In this document: positions 1-10,007 of the stretch, in pieces
Numbering within the stretch: the stretch's first letter is position 1
Layout: the number at the start of each line of letters is the position of its first letter
Origin: Oreocharis arfaki
Taxonomy: Eukaryota; Chordata; Aves; Passeriformes; Paramythiidae
Direction of reading: 5' to 3'
NCBI GenBank assembly: GCA_013398015.1
Contig: VZRR01003262.1
Coordinates: forward strand, 278,709-342,708
DNA: 64,000 nt
Position numbers and translations under genes: made by a program
Notes under the pieces: model-generated
Databases searched by the model: none
Told to the model about the DNA's origin: nothing
Seen by the model: only the letters and a program-made list of their open reading frames with translations

Positions 1-2562
1 GGTCCTAGGAAGGAAGTTTAGGACGAAGTGGTGTTGCTGTGGAAGACTGCTTGATGTCACCCACAGTTTGAAGTTATATATGGACAAGAAAAACATGTTT
101 TTTATCTGTGACTGTTGTTCCCTGGCACGTAATTTCTGTGTGTTCGAGACTTGTTCTGCTTTGGTTCATTGGGTGCTTGAAGGAGTCCTAAAGTCTTTCT
201 CAGCCTATGAAATCCTAAGAGAGGAAAGGGCTGGCTTTTCAGGGCTTCATACAAAGCATACAAATGTCACAGTCCTGTAAACAAACCGCTCTGGATATTA
301 GTGAAGGAAAAATTATCTAGCATTCAGTATTTAAATGGATATATTTGCGATGATATTGCAAATTTTATTTAAAAAAAATCCCCGTGTAGGTAACATAAGA
401 GTAACAGTTACAAATTAGAAGTACTTATAATTTTTAAACTGATGAAGAATAAAGATATTTGCAAGATCCATTTATATGGAAACAGGGTTCTTTTTATGTA
501 AATGACTTGTAGACAAGATCTGAAGATGCATATTTCAGCAAGTACGGTAAATCTGTATCCTGTAATGACCACATGTATTTTGAATTTGTCACCCTAATGC
601 ATATCAGTCTAAAACTCATTTATTTGCCTCTGAAAATACCTGATCTTTTCATCCATCAAAAAGAAATAACAGATCTAGGTGGCTCATAGTTTTAGCAACC
701 TTATGTTAATTCTTAAGTTTTATATTGTTAACTTACATTGTGTAAGTTCAGGGGAACTTACAATCAAGTACGTACTTAAAATCAATTTAATTGAAGACTG
801 CGCATTAGCTCCTTGTCATGTGATGATGGTATATTAATTGGTGGATGATTTAATATTAATTTTAGTGCCTTAGATACAATTCTCTGTATCTTTCTATGTT
901 TGAGTTTCTTTGAAATCTAGTTTCAACTTTACATGTAGTATTTTTGTAATGTTTAACATCAACATGTCAGCATCCTGAAGATAAATAAGGTGGGCTTAAG
1001 AGTACCTATCAGTAATTAACTCAATAATAATGTTGTCACTTGATGAAACCTACATAGCAATTCTTCCATTTGTCATGGTCAAGTGTTGTAGTTGTTCTTT
1101 TATTCCTTTAGTTTTGTTCAGGACTTTCACATGGTTGTTCTTTACTGAAAACTTGAATACGAAAATGCTAGATCCTTTTATACATTGTAATAGTAAAACT
1201 GGAGAGGCATTGGAGAGCAGAACCTGCAAGCTTTTCAGGAAGTGTGTCTTTAAATGGTTGGGCAACCCAACAGCTTTAACATTCAAAAATTAGTGAGTTT
1301 TGCAGTCCCAAATAAGGAATGTACACTTTGGTTTGAACACTCAGTAATATACGAAATGGGAAATACTACTTTAAAAATCCAGAGAAATTAGTTAAATTAT
1401 GGTGCTCACCACCAGAATATAAGTAAGTTTTGTAGAAAGGTATCTAGTTTTATTAGACAAACTGCTAATAGATGGAAAAGGCAGGCAAGCTTTTGAGCAT
1501 ATGTTTCCTTCTGCAGCAGGCATCAGGATAGGTGCAATGTGATGACAATTGTGTTATATTCATGTGTACTGAGGTAATTCGAAGGGAAAAGGTTCTCTCC
1601 AGTGTATGAAGAGATGCTTGGGAGGAGTGAGATGCTAAAGCTGTGAAGCAAGTAAGGATTGCTTACAGAACTCTGTCCTGCAAGCAGGAGGACATGGGGT
1701 ATTCCATAATAACTACCTCATGATAATATTTGGTGGAGTTACAGCTTTTGACTCTCAAACTCTGCATTTGAAAGTGTTTTGTAGGACTCCCTTAAGAGTC
1801 AGAAGTGAAAGTTAGAGGAATGGGTTTTTTGTGGGAAATGTTCTGCATTTGATTACTGCATGTTTCTGGCCGTTTTCCCTTCTCGCTGTGTGTTAATCCT
1901 AGTAAATAATACTTGCTTGGGTTTGTCCTCAGTTTCATGAAGCGTATTTAGTTCTGCCATGTGCAAATCTAAAACTTTTAATCAGAAGATGTTAATAATT
2001 CATTTTCAAGATCTTAATAAAAACAGGCAATTCTTCTTGCAGGGAAAGTTTGATAAAGTCTGTTTTGTCTGATTTAAAGATCAGGTTGTGTCTTGAGTGT
2101 TTTGGTGCTAGGTATGCATGTACGTGGAGATAGTAGATGCTTAATACCATTTGTTCAAGTGGTTTAAGGCTAACTGGCTTCTGCTACAGGAAGTCCCGTT
2201 TATATCCATACACTCTCTCAAATCTATTTGAAGTTCCTATAAGAGAGAGTTCCAAGTGAGGGTGGTGGTAATTTATTAAAGCACTTAATATTGCATAATA
2301 GTGATACAAACATCAGTTTGAAATGAGTAGGAATAGACATTGGGGAAAAATAAAGCATAAATCTTCCAAAAATATCTCCTAGTATCCCTGCAAGGCCAAA
2401 CCGTACATTTCACTGTCACTGCTCACTGGTACTGGAGTCAATACGTGGTTAAATCATGAGTTTGTCTTTCAGGTATGCTGGGGGGCATTGCTTTGTTTGC
2501 ATATGGGTTTTGCCTTAGATAATCACTCTTGGTGTTTTTTGTGTGTTTTGTGTCATTTCAAG
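1..2562 (+). other. VTA1: VTA1 intron 1 (3' part)
   Basis: The first exon of VTA1, which would encode about 37 N-terminal residues including the start, is not in the window, so this is the tail of intron 1. It ends in an acceptor (tttcaag) directly before a phase-1 exon. The sequence is AT-rich. The short open frames (for example 1030-1293 on + and 1050-1286 on -, which overlap each other on opposite strands) show no family resemblance. No repeat or RNA gene was recognised. Confidence 0.85.
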
Positions 2563-2657
2563 GTCGTTTGTATGCAATGCAAACAGGGATGAAGATTGAT
2601 AGTAAAACCCCAGAATGCCGTAAATTTTTATCCAAACTTATGGACCAGTTGGAAGCT
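2563..2657 (+). CDS. VTA1: VTA1 exon 2 (N-terminal MIT region)
   Basis: VTA1/LIP5 is a cytosolic ESCRT cofactor. It binds ESCRT-III subunits such as CHMP1B and CHMP5 through its N-terminal MIT-like repeats and stimulates the VPS4 ATPase that disassembles ESCRT-III at endosomes during multivesicular-body formation. This 95-bp exon completes a Cys codon split after its first base (phase 1) and then encodes 31 residues beginning RLYAMQTGMKIDSKTPECRK and ending LEA, which I recognise as vertebrate VTA1. With a human-length exon 1 these are about residues 38-69. The acceptor is ttcaag and the donor GCT|gtaagt (phase 0). The next exon continues the frame without a gap. Identification is from recognised protein sequence; the exon boundaries are read directly. 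Confidence 0.95.
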
Positions 2658-3534
2658 GTAAGTAGAATTTATTGCTCTCCTCAAAAATGATCATGATATT
2701 AATTTAATTTTTATTTAAACTTCTGGAAATACTGTCTCTTCTCTGCAACTATTCTGCATGCATGCATACTGTATGAACTTCAGTTGTATGTAATAAATTG
2801 CAGAAAGATTGGAAGGAGATAAAGCTGTATGTGCATGCACATACATAGTTCTAAATTTGCTTTAAGATTTTGTGTAGACAGTACAAATTACAATGCTGTA
2901 TTTGTACATATTCTCATGACAAATCATAATTCATTATGAAGTTAATGCAGGTGTTCTCGAAGACTTTTTAAATTGATTTGCCTTTGGTTCCTTGAAGTCT
3001 TACAGTTATTTTCACTGTTGTAGGGCTTAATAGCCTAGTCGTTGGATGCTTTTGAAATCTTTAACCTAAACTGCTGTATCTAGGGAGTTTTTTAACATAT
3101 TCTTTAAGAGATAAATATACTTCTGGTTGTAGCCTGTGTTAGAGATTGGAGATTTTGTTTTATGAATTTTTGTAAGTGGCGTCTAATCTGTGTGGGTAAG
3201 GGTCTATGCCACACTCTTCTGAATGGACCATATCTGAATGGATACTATTAAGAACCTTTCATAAAACAGAGTTAAACAAAGAAAGGTAAAGTTGTTGTAC
3301 AGATGATCTTTTTAAGTTCCAGGAGCTGTTTATGTTCATACTCTGTAGTTTTCAGTATTCTTGAAGGAAGAAGTTTGTTGATTTTAAGTTCTAAGTGCTT
3401 GTTTGGAAGCAGAAAGTAATGTTGAAAAATGAAACAGCAGTTCTTTTTTTGTTCAGTATTGGTGATTCCATCCAAAATCTAGCAATGCCTAAAGAATTTG
3501 TGTGAAACTAGTACAAGAGCCTTCAGTTTTGAAA

Positions 3535-3685
3535 GCTGGATGACTCATCCATAGAAGTATTCAATGCCGGGTTGGATAGATCCTGAGCAACCTCATCTAG
3601 TGAATGGCATCCCTGCCCACAGCAGGGGAGTTGGAACTAGATGACTCTTAAAGTCCTTTCCAATCCAAACCATTATGTGATTCTT
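3535..3685 (+). repeat. CR1 LINE 3' end
   Basis: The stretch matches the 3' terminus of avian CR1 retrotransposons in sense orientation. It has the 'ttcaatgccgggttggata' segment, the 'ggcatccctgcccac' block, a 'gttggaactag' block and the terminal 'ccaatccaaaccattatgtgattctt', which is the diagnostic CR1 ending. It is a 5'-truncated copy of about 150 bp, as most CR1 copies are, and it lies inside intron 2 of VTA1 in the same orientation as the gene. Substitutions are numerous, so it is an old insertion. The 5' limit is approximate. Confidence 0.9.
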
Positions 3686-4238
3686 CAGGAAAAAAATGAA
3701 ACATGAGCCTTTTTTTTTTTTTCATAACTTGTGCTTCTTGCTTTTTTTATCATTGATTTTTTCCAAAGGAAAATTCATTGTGCAGTGATTTCTTGATGTG
3801 TTATTTCATTGGATTTTGACATCTTAATGGGTCTGGGTTTTATGTTCAAAAGGAGAGCGAGATGGCAGGAGAGGTGAGATTAAAACTCAGTAAGATTTTG
3901 CTTTTCATTTCCTAAGAATTGTTGGAATTTTCTGCATTACTTGTGTTACTGAAGCAGTTTATGTGCAGCATTGAATTACCCCTTCTGTTTCAAAATTGAA
4001 AAGACTGCAAAAGCAGCAAAAATCCATAGTTTCACTTTTTGGTTACTGGTAAGATTATCCGTGTGACAACTGATGCACAGGTACTGAACATTCTTCTGTG
4101 TATCCGGGTGGTGGAAGGATGGAGAGAGCACTCCTGATCAAGTCTAATAGAGCAGTTTTGGGGCTAGGAAGTTCAGATTTATGGAAAAGTTGGACCCCCA
4201 CTGTAATTTAGTAGCTGCCGTTTCCAGTATGCCCATAA

Positions 4239-4252
4239 CCACCAGGGGGCGC
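4239..4252 (+). promoter_or_regulatory. candidate CTCF binding site
   Basis: The sequence CCACCAGGGGGCGC is an essentially perfect match to the vertebrate CTCF core consensus, in + orientation. It stands in a small GC-rich patch (4215-4262) within an otherwise AT-rich intron and is not part of the nearby CR1 copy. The match is seen; occupancy is inferred. Confidence 0.65.
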
Positions 4253-5647
4253 AGAGGGGTGCGGTTTAATGTTTTGTAAAAGTAAGCCTATGTGCCTTGA
4301 TTTTTAGGTTGAAATTTTGTATCAACATTTAGAACACCAGTAGTGCTGTTTTGAATCACTGACTGTGTGAAGGATAATTTCAAAAGTAAACATCTTGGTT
4401 AACTTTAATACTTTTAGAAATGTAACACTGTTAGTGGTGTGTTTGAAATAATTGAGCATCACTTCCAAGTATAGTAATCAGTTATTTTCTGATTGTGAGG
4501 TATACAGATAGGTTGGGGAAATATACGTGTATGCAAACAGCTTTCTTCCTGAGTGTTTGAGTGTTTCATTTGAACTTACAAATTTTGGTACTTTTACAAG
4601 AAAATTACACTTCGTAAAACAAATACTTTTTGAAAACCACATAGAGTAGTTAGATGAAAGGCTTTAAATTTAGTATTCTATTTTGAAAGCTTATATTTAA
4701 CTACTGAAATCAAGTAACTTTTCTGGCAATGTTCTATGTCTTAGAAAGTTGGCAGCAATCTAAAAAATATGGAAATGCTGCCTGCATGATTAAATTTTCT
4801 TCGCACGCACAGTGAAAAATAACTACCATTCAGAGATTGTTTTTAAATCTTTTGGCAAAATAAAGGCTGCAGGTTAGTATCATGCAGTGTTCCTGTTTTT
4901 GTTCTCTAAGGATAACCTGAGATTTCCTTATGTGCAAACAGTAAGCTTATTCAGAAGCTGTAAATCCACGTGTTGTAACTGTTAGAGGATTGTTTGCTTT
5001 ACTGATTTTTATTAGGAAACTTGAGGATTCTTGTACTCTAACATCTTTGAAAAGAGGTCTTTGAATTGAAATACACTGCTAACACTGAAAATTCCAGTAA
5101 ATCTATAGGTCACTAGACCGGTCAAGGTAGGGCTCAGATACTTTGAAAGAATTAATGAACTGCAGTGAAATAACCTTACAAGAGGGAAGATACATGGTCA
5201 CTCTGATCTACAGCATCTTTATAAAGCATGCATTACTTTACCAGTTGAACTGTGTTGAATCCTGACACAGGCTTCAGAATGCCTGCTCTTTTAGATACTG
5301 AGGGAAAAAATATCTGTTGCTATTCCTTCACAGTATTATAGTTGTTTTTATTTTTAACTTTTTTTGGAGGGAGGGGGAGGGCAGGTGGTGGTTTTTATAA
5401 GCATTTTGTGACTTAAGCTTCAGATCTACTTATTCTTAATATTTCTCTCTTTAAAAGAATGTGCCTTCTTTTTCACATGCTGCTTTTAGCATTTGTTATG
5501 ATAGAAGCTGGAGATTTGTAAAACAAAGCGTAAGTTGTTTCTTTTTAAATTGTACTTGACTTTGTTTAAATCAGCAGGTTCTTTTTGCGTTTGGAGAATT
5601 GCTCTGGTCTAATAAAGTAATTAATGCATTTTTCCAACATTTTTCAG

Positions 5648-5775
5648 ATGAAAAAGCAATTTGGTGATAATGAAGCAATTACTCAGGAAATTGTTGGTTC
5701 TGCTCATGTGGAGAATTACGCCTTGAAAATGTTTTTGTATGCAGACAATGAAGACAGAGCTGGGCAATTTCATAA
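5648..5775 (+). CDS. VTA1: VTA1 exon 3 (N-terminal MIT region)
   Basis: This 128-bp exon encodes 42 residues running from MKKQFGDNEAITQEIVG through a helix ending DNEDRAGQFH, plus the first two bases of a Lys codon (phase 2). These are about residues 70-111 of VTA1, in the two-MIT-module N-terminal half that contacts ESCRT-III. The residues are nearly those of mammalian VTA1; visible differences include QF for QL after KK and GQF for GRF, all conservative. The acceptor is ttttcag and the donor AA|gtaggt, a slightly off-consensus but usable site. The only in-frame continuation is into the exon at 6443. Confidence 0.95.
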
Positions 5776-6442
5776 GTAGGTGAAAATCTTTGGGTTTCTT
5801 ATCTGAATTAAGATACTGGTCAGGGAATGTGAATATCCAAACGCTTTTTAATTTGACTGGAGACAAGAATTGGGCTTTAATGCATTCTTTTCTCTTTTGG
5901 AAAACCCCATTTGTTGCTACTTTTAGGTCTCTAACTTCACACATTAACTGGTGTCCTCCTCCTTATGTTCCTTAGGGGGTTGCTCACCTACTGGCAAGCC
6001 TTCTAAAATCACAGGCTAATGCTGTGCATTATTTACATCAAGCATGTTATAGTTTCTGTTGACCAATGATAGTAAAATAGTTGTGATGATCTATTATGTG
6101 GTTTGGTTTACAGCAATTACTATGGCATGTTCATGTATTTTTCTAAGCTAATACAGGATTTCTGATGTTCTACACAGAACATTCTGGCCTAGAAACTGAG
6201 TGCAGAACACATAGCTGGTTTTAAAAAATACTGAACATTTTCTGCACAATAGTTAGGAGACTAATCAATATATTGTTTGATTTAAACGTTGTGAAGCAGC
6301 TTCTGTAACGTGAGATTAAAAGGAAAAAAAAGTAGCAATGTTTGGCTTGAAATAAGCCAGTATGATTTAAGATGACAGCTCCTAAAATGTGATTCTGAGA
6401 TACTGACATTACCGGGTTAGCAAAATGTTTTCTTTTTTGCAG
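5776..6442 (+). other. VTA1: VTA1 intron 3
   Basis: This 667-bp intron, the shortest in the visible gene, runs from gtaggt to a pyrimidine-rich acceptor (tcttttttgcag). I recognise no repeat or embedded gene. The open frames spanning its borders are read-through of the flanking coding exons. Confidence 0.9.
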
Positions 6443-6518
6443 AAACATGATAAAGTCCTTTTATACTGCAAGTCTCCTGATAGATGTTCTAACGGTATTT
6501 GGGGAGCTTTCTGAAGAG
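6443..6518 (+). CDS. VTA1: VTA1 exon 4
   Basis: This 76-bp exon completes the split Lys codon and encodes 25 residues, NMIKSFYTASLLIDVLTVFG followed by ELSEE, about residues 113-137. This amphipathic helix of the second MIT module is highly conserved in the family. The donor GAG|gtaagt is full consensus (phase 0). The gene uses Ser-Glu-Glu where human VTA1 has Thr-Asp-Glu. Confidence 0.95.
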
Positions 6519-9500
6519 GTAAGTGTCAGGCATATGAGTGTATTATCTGATTGCTTTTCCAAGCACAGATATTGCTTTTATAATCCGTGGATATAAATTT
6601 CAAAGAACATAGGTTCTAATAGTGTAGACAAATACTTGTTAGTAAGCCATGAAGAATCATGCTAAGTTTTGCAAATAAGTCATATGTGAAATACTAGACA
6701 TCTGTTAGAAGGTGTTTCATGACAAGTATCAGTTAGAAATTCAAAGTTCAGTTATTACTGTGGGACACATAGCATTACAGTGAGCAAGTGGGAATGCTTG
6801 TAGGGGGAAAATTATGCAAGGTTCCTAGCTTTTCCCACCTTCACTTTTTTCCATGTCCTGCTTGAAATTCACAGACTTGACATCCTGTATGTAAATCCCC
6901 AATCTGATAAGTATGCCTAACATCCAGTCATACTTGGTCAGCTTAAAAGGCAGTTGTTGTGGCTACTTTCATTTGTAAATATTGGAAAGAAGGTAGAAGA
7001 ATGGTCTTGATAGTGGTGCACCTCTTGAATACTATAGGATGTAAGTGTAGATACTAAAGATAGTATCTAAGAGATCCAAGAGAAATGCTTGATGAAGATT
7101 TCTTGCAAGATTCTCCGTCTTCGGTAGCCTGAGACTATACCAATCTAAAATTTGCATCTTATCAAGAAGCACAAGTAAGTTTGCTTTTTGATGTGTTCTC
7201 TTAAACTGCCTGCTCTGCACACCTACATCCTTTACTAGATCCAGTAATAACATTTCCTAGAGCCGGAGAGAGAATGCACATTTGCACATTGAATTGGACT
7301 GAAAAAAAACAATCTTAGTCTGTAGGAATCCAGTGCACAGGAAAGTACACTGATCCATTGAGTCCTCAGAGTACCTGAAGCACTCCTGCTTTGAAGATGG
7401 AAGAAATTGTTACAAATGTCAGTGCAGAATGCTAGCAGTGGTATGTTTTCTACTGTGTTGGGGTTTTTTATTGTTGATGCTAAAAGGACAGAAATGCTTT
7501 GTAATTGGAAAGAAACAGAATTCTCTCATTTTGTTGAATTGGTGAAGATGATAAAAGCATACAAGAAATAGGGGAAAGATTTGCTCTTCTGTATAGCATC
7601 ATTACATTTTAACAGTTTCCTTATCCATTCTCATGTGAAGGGATGATGGGACAAGTATGACTTGACTGTCTTAGACTTTTGCAAAAGTTTCTATTTGCCT
7701 GAAATACACTCAGCCTCACACCTGGTTATATAGTATGACATCTATGTTCAGACCATCTGCCTGTTTTTTTCAATACATAATTGAAATTGCTTTCATATGT
7801 ATGGACTATCAGCTATTAAAAGGCTTTTAAATCAACAGCAGAAGGCATAGAAAACAGATATTTGACATCTAGAATCAGAAAATGGGTATTGAGCCTAATA
7901 TGTATGTTTTTAATGGCAAGTACTTGATTTTTGGGTGGTATGAATGGATTGTGTCACAGATGAAGAGTGGATGTTCTATATCTCCATATTAGAAGATTAG
8001 GCAGAAGGATTTTCTGGAAGATGTGATTCACAAGACACAGCTTAGATCAGATCGGTAGGAAGCTCTGTGGTTGCAGTGTTCTTTTTGTTTACCTCAGTAG
8101 TAACATTCATTCAATAGGGCAGCCTTCCGAAAAGGACAGCAGTGCATGATAAAAACAAAACCAACAGCATTTCACTTCTCAGTTTTGGAATGATAAGCTT
8201 CGCAGTTGGAATGCAGGACAGACATCAATCACCTTGTTCCCTTCTCTCTCCATCCAGCATCTTGGGTGTGGGGGTTGGGGGTGATTGTCCCACCCTTAAA
8301 TATGCTCTCCCCAGGGCACCATCAGATGGCAGAGGGTCTCAGCTATGACCTGAGGTGGGTCCACTGGAGCTGGGGCAGCCCTGGCCTCTCCTCACAGACA
8401 CCACTCCTGCCATGCTGAGTTGCCAGCACCTGGGATGGACACCTGATACAACAGCATCTTCACACTTTATCAATAAATAAACGCCATATTAGAACAGAGG
8501 GGAGATGTACAGACTCTTAAATATTGCATAGTAATCTTTTCTAAAAGTACCATACTCTGGATGTGTGTTTTCTGCATTTTGTGGCTTCTACTGTATTTGT
8601 TAAAAATGGAGGAGTTTAATCTGTAACACCGACTGACCAGAAATGATTATTAAAACCAAGTTTAGCAGAAAGCCATGTTTTCCAATTACACTTTTCCTTT
8701 CTGAGTCAGAGTGAATGCATTTTAATAAATCTGTCATCAGAATAGGCTTTTTTTCTGGAGAATATCTTATTTTCAAAAATGAAGACCGTATCTTTCTCGT
8801 GGGGTGCCTGAGCATCCTGGGTGATACTATGTGTCAAGTATGAGCAAGGGAGCTTGCTGGAGATACCCTTTGTATTGTGTCTCTCTATCCTGTTCTACAT
8901 GACAATGCAATAAGCTTTGTGAAGTACAGTGTTGAATTTCAGTTTATCAGTCATCAGAAACTTTGCATTTAACTTCCTAATTAATTTTTAATTTTTTAAT
9001 TCAAAAATTAACTTTTAAAATTTTGGTGTTGATGTGAAGCATGCTGTCACAACCCGCGTTGTTCATTTGGGCAAATTATTCCACTCATCCTTCCACATTT
9101 CTCATCTGTTTATATTCAGCCTTGTTCCTTGATTTATATTACCTCATAAATGTCAGAACTGGTTGTTTCCCATACAACTTTTGACAAAGTAGTTGATTTG
9201 CATAATCAGTTTAAGATCTCATGAAACAATTGAGAACTCTTCCTGGATTAAACAAACACTGTTGTAAGAGTCCCAGGAGATACAAACTGGCCAATCTTCA
9301 TTTCATGTTTTGACATGTTAAAAGTTATACCTAGGAACAATAAAGTATATTCTAAAAAACAAAATGGAAAATCTTAGTGTCATAGAATATTACAAACAAA
9401 TCACATTAATCTGCAGTTACATCAGCCTTTCTGTATTCATGCTTTTAAATAAATTTTTCAATCTTAATATAATTAGAAAAGATTTCATATTTCTGATCAG

Positions 9501-9895
9501 CAACAGTAATATTTTGAGTTTAAAGTATTTAAATGTAAAATAAATAATCATCTAAGTTTATGGAGATAGGAAGCTTTCTTCGTTATTTCATGTCAATAAT
9601 TACTACACAGTGCTATGCCTTTCATACTAGATGGTCTTGGTATAATTTATTTCCTTTTCCTGATATGCTGCACTAATTGAAGATCTCCACATTTTCTTTT
9701 CATGCTGAGATCTTGTTAGAGCTGTTATTTTAATTATTTTTTTTAATTCACCTATTAATTTTACACATGTTGTTTATCTTTAAAAGGGTGTCAAATGACA
9801 GCAGAGAAAGTGGAAAATATGTTTATATTTCTGTTTTGAATGCATTAATTTGCAGAAGTGAGTGGTTAAAATGGCTGGCCTTTTCCCTCCCCCAG
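6519..9895 (+). other. VTA1: VTA1 intron 4
   Basis: This 3377-bp intron ends in a strong pyrimidine tract and acceptor (ttttccctcccccag). A GC-rich island at about 8190-8480 contrasts with the AT-rich surroundings and is listed separately. The interval 8975-9025 is almost pure A/T with repeated TTAATTTT-type words. No RNA gene was seen. Confidence 0.9.
8190..8480. repeat. GC-rich island, suspected dispersed repeat (LTR-like)
   Basis: About 290 bp of markedly higher GC content sits in the AT-rich intron. It starts near a trimethionine-free, C-rich stretch and ends with overlapping poly(A)-signal words (caataaataaa, 8470-8480). The text around 8352-8450 (ggtgggtccactggagctgg and following) looks to me like a repeated avian element, perhaps an LTR, but I cannot name the family from the sequence alone. 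The interval 8319-8332 also resembles a CTCF core with two mismatches. It could instead be a small enhancer or a decayed processed transcript. Boundaries are approximate. Confidence 0.35.
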
Positions 9896-10007
9896 AATGC
9901 CCAGCACAGGAAGTACGCCAGGTGGAAGGCAGCATACATTCATAACTGCTTAAAGAATGGAGAGACTCCTCAGCCTGGCCCCATTGGAATGGAAGGAGAG
10001 AGTTTTG
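9896..10007 (+). CDS. VTA1: VTA1 exon 5 (end of MIT region, start of linker)
   Basis: This 112-bp exon encodes 37 residues that include the signature HRKYARWKAAYIHNCLKNGE (positions 4-23 of the exon product) and then TPQPGPIG, plus one base of the next codon (phase 1). These are about residues 138-174. The KYARWKA-YIHNCLKNGE block closes the N-terminal ESCRT-III-binding domain; the Pro/Gly-rich tail begins the variable linker. The acceptor is cccccag and the donor G|gtacgt. A longer open frame across this exon (9767-10204) is only intron read-through. Confidence 0.95.

Larger units (their letters stand above)
2658..5647 (+). other. VTA1: VTA1 intron 2
   Basis: This 2990-bp intron contains a CR1 3' fragment (3535-3685) and a strong CTCF-type motif (4239-4252), both listed separately. 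A G-rich patch lies at 5365-5390 and poly(T) runs near 3709-3723. The acceptor is a good one (catttttcag at 5638-5647). No other gene or RNA was recognised. Confidence 0.9.
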
